Below are positions 8,655 to 18,319 of a DNA stretch of 64,000 bases, piece by piece. Origin of the DNA: Curtobacterium sp. BH-2-1-1 (GTDB lineage: Bacteria > Actinomycetota > Actinomycetes > Actinomycetales > Microbacteriaceae); assembly GCF_001806325.1 (NCBI RefSeq), contig NZ_CP017580.1, forward strand, positions 2,232,001 through 2,296,000, in the 5' to 3' direction. The notes beneath the pieces are model-generated. The model did not search any database. It had not been told where the DNA came from and saw only the letters and a list, made by a program, of their open reading frames with translations. Position 1 is the first letter of the stretch; every line of letters begins with the position of its first letter. Position numbers and translations under genes: made by a program.

Positions 8655-10196
8655 TCATCCTCGCAGACCGGTCGCCACGCGCGACCGCAGGCGGGCGACG
8701 AGGTGCTCGGCCCGGTCCCGCTCGCGCTCGACGACGGCGTGCTCGGTCGTGGCGAGGACCCCGGCGCCGAACGTGTCCGCCCCGCTCCTCGCCGCGAGGG
8801 TCGCCAGCTCCCGGTGGGCCGCGGTGGCGTGCGCCGCGTCGAGCACCTCGCCGAGGCCGTCCTGGACCCGCCGCAGCAACCCGAGGCGCCGCTTCCCGAG
8901 GTCCGTCGCCTCGTCGGCGGCCTGCAGGGCGTAGCGCAGGCGCCGAGCCGCCTTCCGGATCTCGTGCAGGTCGTCGAGCGTCTCGGTGCCGCCGTCGATC
9001 GCCTTCGCGACCCGCTTCCGCTCGCGCGCGATACGGCGGACGGCGAACGCCTGGGCGTCGTCGTCGGCGTGCGGTCCCCGCGGTACCCGGGCGACGAGGT
9101 CGTCGAGGCGGTCCAGTGCCCGGAACCACGTCGCCGAGCGCAGGGCGTGCCGGAGTTCGGCGGCCGCCGCCGCGCGGGACTCGGCGACGTGCGCACCGAT
9201 CCGGTCGAGGGTCTCGGCGTCGACGAAGCCCTCGGGAGCGCGGCCGGCCGTGCGGAGCAACCGGTCGCGCAGGACCTCGGCGTCGCGGGCGACACCGGCC
9301 ACCCGCGAGACCTCGGCCAGTTCGGCGCGCAGGGGTTCGGTGGCGTCGCGGTCGAGGGCACCGCGGTACGCGGCCAGCACGCTCCGCAGCCGACGGAGGA
9401 CCTTCCGGAGGTCGTGCAGCGACCCGTGCTCGTCGGCACGCACCCTCGGGTCGACCGCGACGAGGTCCGCGCGCAACGATCGGAGCACCGCTCGCAGGGC
9501 AGCGGCCGCGGAGCCCCGTCGTGGGCGTGCCGCCGACCCCTTCCGACGCTCGGGGTCGGCACGGAGCGCAGGGTGCCCGGCCCCGCCTCCAGCCCGCCCG
9601 GCCCCACCATCAGCGCGCCCGGCCCCGCCCCGGGCGCCACCACCCGCCCCGGGTTCCGCCGCGTCCGCCAGTGCCCGCTCCGCAGCCCGGGACACCGTCC
9701 CGCCCCGCCCGTCGTCGCTCAGCGCCCACCACCGAGCCGACCGGAGCACCGCGGCGTCGGGCTCGCCCTCGTCCACACGGACGTCGGCCACCTCGGCGCG
9801 GAGCCGCCCGTCCCGCCCGCGCAGCTCGACGAGGGTCGTCACCGTGTCCCGCACCCGGACGACCCGGACCGGGCGGCCGCGCAGGAAGACCTCGACCACG
9901 TCGCGCGGTACGTGGTCCGCATCGTGGTCGTCGCCGCCGTCGAGGTCCGGGGGCACCTCGACCGGTCCGTCACCGCGGTCGACGCTCCACCCGGCGTCCG
10001 ACCGGAGGAGCTCGACGCCCTCGGCCGCGAGGACCCGGTCGTCGGTGTCCCACAGGTGCTCGCGCAGCACCACGGGGCCGTGCCGGTGGACGCGGTCGGC
10101 GAAGGGTTCGAGGGCGGGCAGTCGCCGGTCGTCGGCGATGCGCCACGTGCGACGGGGGTCGGTGCGGCCGAGCGGCTCCGGGTGCGGGGTCTGCAT
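8655..10196 (-). CDS. CYTH-like and CHAD domain protein
   Basis: A 513-residue protein. The N-terminal 200 residues look like a CYTH/triphosphate-tunnel domain (VVLREHLWDTDDRVLAAEGVEL and charged strands). A low-complexity Gly/Ala/Arg linker follows (about 215-255), then a C-terminal CHAD domain (about 260-513) with the helical His/Arg/Lys motifs LHDLRKVLRRLRS and LHEIRKAARRLRYAL. CHAD domains bind polyphosphate, and CYTH domains bind triphosphates or polyphosphate, so a role in polyphosphate metabolism is likely. The start at 10196 (MQTPHPEP) has only a weak ribosome site. Co-transcribed with the MaoC-like gene. Confidence 0.83.
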   Translation of the reverse strand: MQTPHPEPLGRTDPRRTWRIADDRRLPALEPFADRVHRHGPVVLREHLWDTDDRVLAAEGVELLRSDAGWSVDRGDGPVEVPPDLDGGDDHDADHVPRDVVEVFLRGRPVRVVRVRDTVTTLVELRGRDGRLRAEVADVRVDEGEPDAAVLRSARWWALSDDGRGGTVSRAAERALADAAEPGAGGGARGGAGRADGGAGRAGGGAGHPALRADPERRKGSAARPRRGSAAAALRAVLRSLRADLVAVDPRVRADEHGSLHDLRKVLRRLRSVLAAYRGALDRDATEPLRAELAEVSRVAGVARDAEVLRDRLLRTAGRAPEGFVDAETLDRIGAHVAESRAAAAAELRHALRSATWFRALDRLDDLVARVPRGPHADDDAQAFAVRRIARERKRVAKAIDGGTETLDDLHEIRKAARRLRYALQAADEATDLGKRRLGLLRRVQDGLGEVLDAAHATAAHRELATLAARSGADTFGAGVLATTEHAVVERERDRAEHLVARLRSRVATGLRG

Positions 10197-10375
10197 GCCG
10201 TCAGTGTCGTCCGCCGCGAGGCCCTCGTCACCGGGCCTGCCGCGTTCTGTGGATGCCCCACCCGGAACGACGCCCTGTGGAGGACAGCGGACGACCCGAA
10301 CCCACCGCCCCACGACCCCAGCGCCCAGCGCCCCACGCCCCACGACCCAGCGCACCACCCTCAGCCCCCGGCGCG

Positions 10376-10381
10376 TACGGT
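10376..10381 (+). promoter_or_regulatory. -10 element of a probable leaderless promoter for mak
   Basis: TACGGT lies 7 nt before the ATG at 10389, with no ribosome site between. It fits the leaderless pattern seen at many starts in this window. Confidence 0.55.
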
Positions 10382-10388
10382 TCGCCCC

Positions 10389-11660
10389 ATGAGCGACGAG
10401 GCACCCGTCCCCGCCCCCGGCGAGCCCACCGACCGCACCCTCGAGGGCTGGATCGCCCACCAGCGCTGGTACACGGCGAAGGGCACCACCCCGCGGCTCC
10501 GCACCCTCGCGCAGCCCGCCGGTACCCGCCTCGTCCTCGACGACGCCCCGACCGGCCCCGTCCTCTACCAGGCGCCGGTCAGCCCCGACGCGGCCGGGGC
10601 CGTGCACGACGCGACCGCCGATCCGGACTGGATCCGCTCTCTCGCCGCGCGCATCGACGCCGACGACGAGAGTCTCGTCCCGATCGGCACCGTCCGGCGG
10701 TCCCGGGTGCTCAGCGGCGAACAGTCGAACACCTCGGTGATCTGCGAGACCGACACCGGCACCGAGGTCATCGTGAAGGTCTTCCGCGTGCTGCACCACG
10801 GCGACAACCCGGACGTCACCACGCAGCTCGCCCTCTCGGCCGCGGGCAGCGCACGGGTGCCGCGCGTGTACGGCGCGCTCCGCGGGAGCTGGCCGGACCC
10901 GGGGCGCTCCGACGGCACCGCGAGCGGGCACCTCGCCTTCGCCCAGGAGTTCCTGCCGGGGCTGCAGGACGCCTGGCGCGTGGCGCTCGGCGACGCCCGC
11001 GAGGGCATCCCCTTCGCATCCGACGCCGAGCGGCTCGGGCTCGCGCTCGCCGAGGTGCACCGCACCCTCGCCGAGGCCCTGCCGACCGAGCCCGCCGCCG
11101 ACGACCGCCGTGCCGCCGCGATCGCCACGATGCACGGCCGGCTCGACGCCGCGGCACGCGAGGCCCCGGCGATCGGGCCGCACGTCGACGCCGTCCGTGC
11201 GGTCTACGCCCGGGCCGCGGACGCCGACTGGCCCGACCTCCAGCGCATCCACGGCGACCTGCACCTCGGACAGGTGCTCGCCGCTCCGGAACCCCGCGGC
11301 TGGGTCTTCCTCGACTTCGAGGGCGAGCCGCTCCGGCCGCTCACCGAGCGCTCCCTGCCGGACGTCACGCTCCGGGACGTCGCCGGCATGCTGCGCTCGT
11401 TCGACTACGTCCAGGGCTCGCTCGCCCAGGACGCCGCACCCGTCGATGCGGGGGAGTGGGCGCAGGACGCCCGGTCGGCGTTCCTCGACGGCTACCAGCA
11501 GGGGACGGGATCGGACCTGCGTGCCCACCGGGAACTGCTCGACGCGTTCGAACTCGACAAGGCCGTCTACGAGGTCGTCTACGAGACCCGGAACCGTCCC
11601 GACTGGGTCGGCATCCCGCTCGCCGCGGTCACGCGCCTGGTCGCGCGCAGCACGGCCTGA
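10389..11660 (+). CDS. mak: Maltokinase
   Basis: A 423-residue kinase with the fold of aminoglycoside phosphotransferase/maltokinases. It starts with a Mak-type cap domain (LEGWIAHQRWYTAKG), then a nucleotide-binding region (VLSGEQSNTSVICE; IVKVFRVLHHGDNPD), the catalytic-loop signature HGDLHLGQVL and the metal-binding VFLDFEGEP. The long middle segment and DVAGMLRSFDY are typical of Mak/Pep2, which makes maltose-1-phosphate from ATP and maltose for the trehalose-to-glucan (GlgE) pathway. No treS, glgE or glgB is adjacent, so the gene stands alone here. It ends at a strong palindrome (B1). Confidence 0.88.
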   Translation: MSDEAPVPAPGEPTDRTLEGWIAHQRWYTAKGTTPRLRTLAQPAGTRLVLDDAPTGPVLYQAPVSPDAAGAVHDATADPDWIRSLAARIDADDESLVPIGTVRRSRVLSGEQSNTSVICETDTGTEVIVKVFRVLHHGDNPDVTTQLALSAAGSARVPRVYGALRGSWPDPGRSDGTASGHLAFAQEFLPGLQDAWRVALGDAREGIPFASDAERLGLALAEVHRTLAEALPTEPAADDRRAAAIATMHGRLDAAAREAPAIGPHVDAVRAVYARAADADWPDLQRIHGDLHLGQVLAAPEPRGWVFLDFEGEPLRPLTERSLPDVTLRDVAGMLRSFDYVQGSLAQDAAPVDAGEWAQDARSAFLDGYQQGTGSDLRAHRELLDAFELDKAVYEVVYETRNRPDWVGIPLAAVTRLVARSTA

Positions 11661-11696
11661 CCGACGGGCCGAGGGCTGCGGCCCTGGACCGGACCG

Positions 11697-11750
11697 GATG
11701 ACGGACGGGAGGCGCGGTGCCAGCCGGCACCGCGCCTCCCGTCCGTCATC
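11697..11750. repeat. Dispersed intergenic palindrome, family B, copy 1
   Basis: A 25-bp perfect stem (11697-11721 with 11726-11750) and AGCC loop. The inner part, GGAGGCGCGGTGCC, recurs at 43340, 59109 and in part at 48184 and 41456. This copy lies between the convergent mak and DUF1844 genes and would be a strong bidirectional terminator. Confidence 0.9.
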
Positions 11751-11762
11751 GGGTGACGCCCG

Positions 11763-12110
11763 TCAGTTGACGGGTCCGGTGTACTTCTCACCCGGTCCGG
11801 CGCCCGGCGCGTCCTGGATGCTCGACGCCTCGCGGAACGCGAGCTGCACCGAACGGAGTCCGTCGCGCAGCGGGCGGGCGTGGTGGTCCCCGATCTCCGT
11901 CGCCGCGGCGGTGACGAGCCCCGCGAGCGCCGAGATGAGCTTGCGCGCCTCGTCGAGGTCCGTCTGCTGCTCGGGGTCGTCCGCGAGACCCACCTTGACG
12001 GCGGCCGCGCTGAGGAGGTGCACCGCCACGGTGTTGATGAGTTCGACGGCCGGCACCTCCGAGATGTCGCGGGCGGCCTCGTCGGGCTCGGGGGAAGGGG
12101 TGTCGGTCAC
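11763..12110 (-). CDS. DUF1844 domain protein
   Basis: A 115-residue acidic protein. The central 60-80 residues match DUF1844: VELINTVAVHLLSAAAVKVGL, then a short acidic insert, then LDEARKLISALAGLV. No transmembrane helix or signal. Function unknown. The gene often sits divergent from infC in actinobacteria, as here. The GTG start at 12110 has GAGGAG about 7 nt upstream. Confidence 0.85.
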   Translation of the reverse strand: MTDTPSPEPDEAARDISEVPAVELINTVAVHLLSAAAVKVGLADDPEQQTDLDEARKLISALAGLVTAAATEIGDHHARPLRDGLRSVQLAFREASSIQDAPGAGPGEKYTGPVN

Positions 12111-12408
12111 GGTGCTCCTCTGCTAGACTCGTCCGCGGCAGATGCTGTCAGTGTGCCCGGACTCGTGCGAACGAGGCCGATCACTCCCGCAGCGTCACGA
12201 AAGAGGAGTCTCTCCCACCCGCGGCCGCGCACCACAGGCTACCGGGTCCACACCGCTCCACCGGCGTCCGCGTCGGTCGGCCGTCCCGTAGGGGTCGGCG
12301 TCGGGCGGCTGCCGAACGGGTCACGATCCGTGCGTCAGATCTCCTCTCTCGTGCCGTCGTCCAGGGCAAACGCCCCGGACGGCCACCACCTGATTGAAGG
12401 AGCTCCGC
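12111..12408 (+). promoter_or_regulatory. infC operon leader region
   Basis: About 300 bp without a gene between the divergent DUF1844 gene and infC. TAGACT at 12124-12129 is a candidate -10 box (no clear -35), which would give a leader of roughly 270 nt. Just before infC is a hairpin at 12359-12380: GTCC/GGAC and GGGC/GCCC stems around an AAAC loop. A long structured leader fits control by IF3 or ribosomal protein L20 as known in other bacteria, but no L20 site can be proven by eye. Confidence 0.45.
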
Positions 12409-13059
<651 letters not shown>

Positions 13060-13120
13060 GTCCCACCGACCGATCCCGCAACGACGCGGCTCCCCATCCA
13101 TCCCACGGAAAGGCACCACC

Positions 13121-13315
13121 ATGCCCAAGCAGAAGACCCACTCCGGGTCGAAGAAGCGCTTCAAGGTCACCGGCAGCGGCAAGATCATGAAGCAGCAGGC
13201 CGGTATGCGTCACAACCTCGAGGTCAAGAGCGCCAAGCGCAAGGCCCGCCTCAACGAGGACCAGGTCCTCGCCAAGGCTGACGCGAAGAACGTCAAGAAG
13301 CTCCTCGGCCACTGA
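13121..13315 (+). CDS. rpmI: 50S ribosomal protein L35
   Basis: A 64-residue, very basic protein with the L35 pattern [21 protein letters not shown] at the N-terminus and a C-terminal Lys-rich helix ending KKLLGH. A GGAAAGG ribosome site precedes the ATG. Second gene of the infC operon, 61 bp after infC and 28 bp before rplT. Confidence 0.98.
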   Translation: MPKQKTHSGSKKRFKVTGSGKIMKQQAGMRHNLEVKSAKRKARLNEDQVLAKADAKNVKKLLGH

Positions 13316-13343
13316 GCCCCGCAGAACGTAAAGGAATAGATCA

Positions 13344-13727
13344 ATGGCACGAGTAAAGAGAGCGGTCAACGCCGCCAAGAAGCGCCGCGTCATCCTCGAG
13401 CGCGCCGAGGGCTACCGCGGTCAGCGTTCGCGTCTGTACCGCAAGGCCAAGGAGCAGGTCACCCACTCCCTCGTCTACGCGTACCGCGACCGTCACGCGA
13501 AGAAGGGCGAGTTCCGTCGCCTCTGGATCCAGCGCATCAACGCCGCGTCGCGTGCGAACGGCCTGACCTACAACCGCCTCATCCAGGGCCTCGGCCTTGC
13601 CGGCGTCGAGGTCGACCGTCGCATCCTCGCGGACCTCGCGGTGAACAACCCCGAGACGTTCGCGGCGCTCGTCGAGACCGCCAAGAAGGCGCTCCCGGCC
13701 GACACCTCGGCCCCGAAGGCTGCGTAG
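13344..13727 (+). CDS. rplT: 50S ribosomal protein L20
   Basis: A 127-residue L20 with the basic N-terminal helix ([15 protein letters not shown]), [16 protein letters not shown], and the globular C-terminal part with LWIQRINAA and YNRLIQGL. It is needed for early 50S assembly and in other bacteria represses its own operon. The ribosome site is AAGGA, 8 nt upstream. Last gene of the operon; a terminator follows. Confidence 0.98.
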   Translation: MARVKRAVNAAKKRRVILERAEGYRGQRSRLYRKAKEQVTHSLVYAYRDRHAKKGEFRRLWIQRINAASRANGLTYNRLIQGLGLAGVEVDRRILADLAVNNPETFAALVETAKKALPADTSAPKAA

Positions 13728-13743
13728 TCAGTTCTTCTGCTCG

Positions 13744-13774
13744 CGAAACCCCCGCCGGTCCGGCGGGGGTTTCG
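13744..13774 (+). terminator. Terminator of the infC-rpmI-rplT operon
   Basis: A 13-bp perfect stem (13744-13756 with 13762-13774, CGAAACCCCCGCC and its complement), 5-nt loop, with the A/T pairs at the stem base giving a short T run on the + strand. Confidence 0.9.
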
Positions 13775-13781
13775 TCGTTCC

Positions 13782-13787
13782 TAGACT
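13782..13787 (+). promoter_or_regulatory. -10 element of a probable leaderless promoter for the TrmH-family gene
   Basis: TAGACT, a near-ideal -10 box, ends 6 nt before the GTG at 13794, straight after the rplT terminator. No ribosome site is present. Confidence 0.65.
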
Positions 13788-13793
13788 TGTCCC

Positions 13794-14639
13794 GTGAGCG
13801 ATCTCCTCGAGAACCCCAAGGCCGGCCGTGTCCGTGCCGTCGCAGCGCTGTCGAAGAAGGACGTGCGCGCCGACACGGGCCTGTTCCTGCTCGAAGGGCC
13901 GCAGGCGGTGCGTGAGGCGATCGAGTACCGCCCGGAGCTCCTCCGCGAGCTCTACGTGACCCCGACGGCGGCCGCGCGCTACGGCCTCGACGACGCGCCG
14001 GTCGACACGTGGTTCGTGACCGAACAGGTCCTCGACGCGATGGCGGACACGGTGACGCCGCAGGGCGTCGTCGCGGTGTGCCAGCAGTTCCCGACGTCGG
14101 TGAAGGACGTCTTCCCCGACGCCGGTGCCGCCCAGGAGGCGCGTGGCGGCCTGCCGGGGATCGTCGCGATCCTCGAAGAGGTGCGTGATCCGGGCAACGC
14201 CGGCACCATCATCCGTGCGGCCGACGCCGCCGGCGCCGACGCGGTGGTCCTCACCGGGCGCAGCGTCGACCCGTACAACCCGAAGGTCGTGCGGTCGACC
14301 ACGGGCTCGCTCTTCCACGTGCCGGTGTCGGTCGGCGTGACGCTCGCCGACGCGGTCTCCCGTGCCCGGGGCCTCGGGTACACGATCCTGGCCGCCGACG
14401 TCTCGGGCGACGACCTGCCCGAGGTCCGCGCCGACGGCATGCTCGACGGTCCGACCGCGTGGGTGTTCGGCAACGAAGCACGTGGTCTGACCACCGAGGA
14501 CCTCGCCCTCGTCGACCGCGCCGTGAAGGTGCCGATCTACGGCAAGGCGGAGTCGATGAACCTCGCGACCGCGGCGTCCGTCTGCCTGTACGAGTCGGCG
14601 TTCGCGCAGCGCACGGCTCGTCCCTCCACAGGCGACTGA
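13794..14639 (+). CDS. TrmH/SpoU-family RNA 2'-O-methyltransferase
   Basis: A 281-residue SPOUT methyltransferase. An N-terminal substrate-binding domain (about 1-100) is followed by the knotted catalytic domain with all three SpoU motifs: ILEEVRDPGNAGTIIRAA (motif 1), WVFGNEARGL (motif 2) and KVPIYGKAESMNLATAASV (motif 3). It uses S-adenosylmethionine to methylate a ribose in 23S rRNA or tRNA; the nucleotide is not predictable. It sits between rplT and pheS exactly like M. tuberculosis tsnR (Rv1644). Confidence 0.93.
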   Translation: MSDLLENPKAGRVRAVAALSKKDVRADTGLFLLEGPQAVREAIEYRPELLRELYVTPTAAARYGLDDAPVDTWFVTEQVLDAMADTVTPQGVVAVCQQFPTSVKDVFPDAGAAQEARGGLPGIVAILEEVRDPGNAGTIIRAADAAGADAVVLTGRSVDPYNPKVVRSTTGSLFHVPVSVGVTLADAVSRARGLGYTILAADVSGDDLPEVRADGMLDGPTAWVFGNEARGLTTEDLALVDRAVKVPIYGKAESMNLATAASVCLYESAFAQRTARPSTGD

Positions 14640-14659
14640 TCGGGGGACTCCTCCCCAGA

Positions 14660-14677
14660 CCGTCCGGTACCGGACGG
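14660..14677. promoter_or_regulatory. Perfect 18-bp palindrome upstream of pheS
   Basis: CCGTCCGGTACCGGACGG is its own reverse complement. It lies 20 bp after the methyltransferase stop and ends 18 bp before the pheS -10 box, covering the expected -35 position. It may be a terminator stem or a repressor site. Confidence 0.5.
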
Positions 14678-14695
14678 CGGTATCCCACGGGCCGG

Positions 14696-14701
14696 TAGGC
14701 T
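14696..14701 (+). promoter_or_regulatory. -10 element for pheST
   Basis: TAGGCT, 8 nt before the GTG at 14710, with no ribosome site. This makes the pheST mRNA leaderless or nearly so, and leaves no room for a T-box leader. Confidence 0.55.
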
Positions 14702-14709
14702 TGGGTCTC

Positions 14710-15750
14710 GTGTCAGAACCTCTCGAGATCAGCGAATCGGCCGTCGCCGACGCCGTGGACCGGGCCCTCGCGGCGGTCCGCGCCACGACGACCGTCGCCG
14801 AGCTGAAGCAGGCCAGGGCCGAGCACACCGGCGAACAGTCCGCGCTGGCGCGGATGAACGCGTCGATGCGCAGCGTGCCGAAGGAGCAGAAGGCGGCCGC
14901 GGGCAAGCTCGTCGGACAGGCCCGTGGGCAGGTGAACGCGGCGATCGCCGAGCAGGAGTCCGTGCTCGCCGAAGCCGAGGAACGTGCACGCCTCGACGCC
15001 GAGCGCGTCGACGTCACCGCGCTCCCGGTCCGCCGCGCGCCCGGCTCGCGGCACCCGCTGTCGCTCCTCAACGAGACCGTGGCCGACATCTTCGTCGGCA
15101 TGGGGTGGGAAGTCGCGGAAGGCCCCGAGCTCGAGCACGAGTGGTTCAACTTCGACGCGCTGAACTTCGACCCGGACCACCCGGCCCGGGCCATGGCCGA
15201 CACGATCTTCGTCGAGCCGGTCGAGCGCCACCTCGTCATGCGCACGCACACCTCTCCGGTGCAGGTGCGGTCGCTGCTCTCGCGCGACCTACCGCTCTAC
15301 GTCATCGCGCCGGGCCGGGTGTACCGCGCCGACGAGCTCGACGCCACGCACCTGCCGGTCTTCACCCAGGTCGAGGGCATCGCGATCGACAAGGGCCTGA
15401 CGATGGCGCACCTGCGCGGCACGCTCGAGCACTTCGCGCGCCAGATGTTCGGGGCCGAGGCGCAGATCCGTCTCCGCCCGAACTACTTCCCGTTCACCGA
15501 ACCCAGCGCCGAGATGGACGTCTGGCAGCCGAACGCCAAGGGCGGCGCCCGGTGGGTCGAGTGGGGCGGCTGCGGCATGGTCAACCCGAACGTCCTGCGC
15601 GCCGCCGGCATCGACCCGGCCGAGTACCAGGGCTTCGCGTTCGGCATGGGCATCGAGCGGACGCTGCAGTTCCGCAACGGCCTGAACGACATGCGTGACT
15701 TCCTCGAGGGCGACATCCGCTTCTCGCAGCAGTTCGGAACGGTGGTCTGA
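14710..15750 (+). CDS. pheS: Phenylalanyl-tRNA synthetase alpha subunit
   Basis: A 346-residue class II synthetase subunit. It has an N-terminal coiled-coil tRNA-binding arm (about 1-95) and the catalytic domain with motif 1 (HPLSLLNETVADIF), motif 2 (YVIAPGRVYRADELDATH), Phe-pocket FTEPSAEMD and motif 3 (FAFGMGIERTLQFRNG). It forms the alpha2-beta2 enzyme with PheT. The GTG at 14710 was chosen over a TTG 9 nt earlier because it follows the promoter at the usual leaderless distance. Its stop overlaps the pheT start (TGATG). Confidence 0.97.
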   Translation: MSEPLEISESAVADAVDRALAAVRATTTVAELKQARAEHTGEQSALARMNASMRSVPKEQKAAAGKLVGQARGQVNAAIAEQESVLAEAEERARLDAERVDVTALPVRRAPGSRHPLSLLNETVADIFVGMGWEVAEGPELEHEWFNFDALNFDPDHPARAMADTIFVEPVERHLVMRTHTSPVQVRSLLSRDLPLYVIAPGRVYRADELDATHLPVFTQVEGIAIDKGLTMAHLRGTLEHFARQMFGAEAQIRLRPNYFPFTEPSAEMDVWQPNAKGGARWVEWGGCGMVNPNVLRAAGIDPAEYQGFAFGMGIERTLQFRNGLNDMRDFLEGDIRFSQQFGTVV

Positions 15751-18242
15751 TGCGCGTCCCACTCCGTTGGCTCGGCGAGTCCGTCGACCTCCCCGACGAC
15801 GTCACCCTCGAGCACGTCCACGCGGCGCTCGTGTCGGTGGGCTTCGAGGAAGAGGACGTCCACACCTACGACCTCACGGGCCCGATCGTCGTCGGCCGCG
15901 TGCTCGAGCGCGAGCCCGAGCCGCAGAAGAACGGCAAGACGATCAACTGGTGCCAGGTGGACGTCGGTGAGCCCGAGCCCCGCGGCATCGTGTGCGGCGC
16001 GCACAACTTCGACGTCGGCGACCTCGTCGTCGTCACGCTCCCCGGCGCCGTCCTGCCCGGCCCGTTCCCGATCGCCGCACGCAAGACCTACGGGCACGTG
16101 TCCGACGGCATGATCGCCTCGGCACGCGAGCTCGGTCTCGGCGACGAGCACGACGGCATCCTCCGCTTCGCGGACCTCGGCATGGATCCCGAGGTCGGCG
16201 CGGACGCCATCGCGCTCCTCGGTCTCGACGACGCCGCGGTGGAGATCAACGTGACCCCGGACCGCGGGTACGTGCTGAGCATGCGCGGCGTCGCTCGCGA
16301 GTACGCCCACGCCACCGGCGCGACCTTCCACGACCCGGTCGAGCGGGTCACCCCCCGCAGCGCCGAGGGCTTCCCGGTCGTGATCGACGACCGGGCCCCG
16401 GTGCGTGGCCGGGTCGGCGCGCACACGTTCGTCACCCGTGTCGTCCGTGGCATCGACCCGACCGCGAAGACCCCGGCGTGGATGGTCTCGCGCCTCGCCC
16501 TCGCCGGTGTCCGGTCGATCTCGCTGCCCGTCGACATCACGAACTACGTCATGTTCGAGCTCGGTCAGCCGCTGCACGGGTACGACCTCCGGACGCTGCA
16601 GGGCGGGCTCGGTGTCCGTCGTGCTGCTGCCGGCGAGACCCTGACGACCCTCGACCACGTCGAACGGACGCTCGACCCGGAAGACCTCGTCATCACCGAC
16701 GACTCCGGTCCCGTCGGCCTCGCCGGCGTGATGGGCGGTGCCCGGACCGAGATCTCCGACGCGACCACCGACGTCCTGATCGAGGCGGCCGGCTTCGACC
16801 AGACCTCCATCGCCCGGACCGCGCGTCGGCACAAGCTCCCGAGCGAGGCGTCCCGACGCTTCGAGCGCGGTGTCGACCCGCTCGTGGCCGAGGCCGCTGC
16901 GAACCGTGCGGTCGAGCTCCTCGTCGAGCTCGCGGGCGGCACCGCGGACCCCCTCGGCTCGACGCTCGTCGACACCGAGCCCCGTCCGACGGTCACGATG
17001 CGCATCGCCCGTCCGGCCGAGCTCGTCGGAGTCGACTACACCGACGCCGAGGTCATCGACACCCTGCGCGCGATCGGTGCGTCGGTCGACGTCGACGGGG
17101 ACACGCTCGCCGTCGTGCCGCCGACCTGGCGCCCCGACCTCACCGACGACACCACCCTCGTCGAAGAGGTCGCGCGCATCGTCGGCTACGACCGCATCCC
17201 GAGCGTCCTCCCCGTCGCGCCGCCCGGACGTGGTCTGACCGTTCACCAGCAGGCACGTCGTCGCGTCGCCGCTGCACTCGCCGCCGACGGCCTGGTCGAG
17301 GTCGTCACCGCGCCCTTCGTGTCGCAGGCGACGCAGGACGCCTACCCGGGCATCGACGGTGCCGGCGGGCCGAGCGTGGTCCTCGCGAACGCCCTCGACA
17401 GCGAGCAGAGCCTCCTCCGTCGCAGCGGGGTGCCGGCACTCGTCGACGCCGCCCGCCGCAACGTGTCGCGCGGCCTCGTCGACGTCGCGCTCTACGAGAC
17501 CTCGCGGGTGTTCCTGCCGGTCGCGGGCGAGACGCTCGGTACCGACACGGTCCCGGCCGGCGCCGTGCTCCCGGACCGCGACACCCTCGCCGCGCTCGAC
17601 GCGTCCCTGCCGCCGCAGCCGTTCCACGTGTCAGCGCTGCTCACCGGCAACCGGGTCGTGAAGCAGCCCGGCGTACAGCCCGAGCCGTACGGCATCGCGG
17701 ACGCACTCGACGTCGCGCGCGCCGTCGCGTGGGCGGTCGGGGTCGAGCTCACGGTGGCGCAGACGACGCACCCGTCCCTGCACCCGGGCCGTGCGGCATC
17801 GCTCCTCGTGGACGGAACCGTCGTCGGCGTCGCGGGTGAACTCCTGCCCGAGCTGACCGAGGCAGCGGTCCTGCCGCGCGTCGTCGCGGTCGTCGAACTC
17901 GACCTCGACGCCATGGTCCGGGCGGCGCCCGAACTGGTGTCGGTGGCACCGATCGTGTCCTACCCGGCGGCGACGCAGGACCTGTCCCTCGTGGTGGGTG
18001 CCGGCGTACCGGCGGGTGACGTACTGGATGCGGTGCGCACTGGTGCCGGAGAGCTGTTGGAGTATGCTCGCCTCGTGGATGACTACCGGGGCACCGGCGT
18101 GGACGAGGGACAGAAGTCCCTGACGTTCGCGCTGCGCTTCCGCGCCACGGACCGCACGCTGACCGCTGCCGAGGCCACTGAGGCCCGTGACGGCGCCGTC
18201 CGACGTGCCGGCGAGCGATTCGGGGCGACCCTGCGCGACTGA
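15750..18242 (+). CDS. pheT: Phenylalanyl-tRNA synthetase beta subunit
   Basis: An 830-residue subunit in the usual domain order: tRNA-binding EMAP domain (about 40-155; [15 protein letters not shown]), B3/B4 editing domain (about 210-400; [17 protein letters not shown]), B5 (about 405-480), a catalytic-like domain, and a C-terminal FDX-ACB anticodon-binding domain (about 735-830; [12 protein letters not shown]). It shares a base with the pheS stop, so it is translationally coupled and made in equal amount. Length is normal for actinobacteria. Confidence 0.97.
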   Translation: MRVPLRWLGESVDLPDDVTLEHVHAALVSVGFEEEDVHTYDLTGPIVVGRVLEREPEPQKNGKTINWCQVDVGEPEPRGIVCGAHNFDVGDLVVVTLPGAVLPGPFPIAARKTYGHVSDGMIASARELGLGDEHDGILRFADLGMDPEVGADAIALLGLDDAAVEINVTPDRGYVLSMRGVAREYAHATGATFHDPVERVTPRSAEGFPVVIDDRAPVRGRVGAHTFVTRVVRGIDPTAKTPAWMVSRLALAGVRSISLPVDITNYVMFELGQPLHGYDLRTLQGGLGVRRAAAGETLTTLDHVERTLDPEDLVITDDSGPVGLAGVMGGARTEISDATTDVLIEAAGFDQTSIARTARRHKLPSEASRRFERGVDPLVAEAAANRAVELLVELAGGTADPLGSTLVDTEPRPTVTMRIARPAELVGVDYTDAEVIDTLRAIGASVDVDGDTLAVVPPTWRPDLTDDTTLVEEVARIVGYDRIPSVLPVAPPGRGLTVHQQARRRVAAALAADGLVEVVTAPFVSQATQDAYPGIDGAGGPSVVLANALDSEQSLLRRSGVPALVDAARRNVSRGLVDVALYETSRVFLPVAGETLGTDTVPAGAVLPDRDTLAALDASLPPQPFHVSALLTGNRVVKQPGVQPEPYGIADALDVARAVAWAVGVELTVAQTTHPSLHPGRAASLLVDGTVVGVAGELLPELTEAAVLPRVVAVVELDLDAMVRAAPELVSVAPIVSYPAATQDLSLVVGAGVPAGDVLDAVRTGAGELLEYARLVDDYRGTGVDEGQKSLTFALRFRATDRTLTAAEATEARDGAVRRAGERFGATLRD

Positions 18243-18319
18243 TCCCATCGGGACCAGCACCGCCCGGGGCCGCCGCCTCCGACTCTCTCGACGACCAGTC
18301 CGACCAAAGGTGGAATCCC

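Noticed and set aside
14640..14709. T-box or other tRNA-sensing leader for pheST
   Set aside because: The -10 box is 8 nt before the start codon, so there is no room for a leader.
15483..17627. 714-codon minus-strand frame inside pheS/pheT
   Set aside because: Mirror of a strongly conserved gene; Arg/Val/Asp/Gly-rich without any known motif.
18243..18319. ARG box upstream of argC
   Set aside because: No pair of AT-rich TGAAT/ATTCA half-sites is present in the 77-bp gap.
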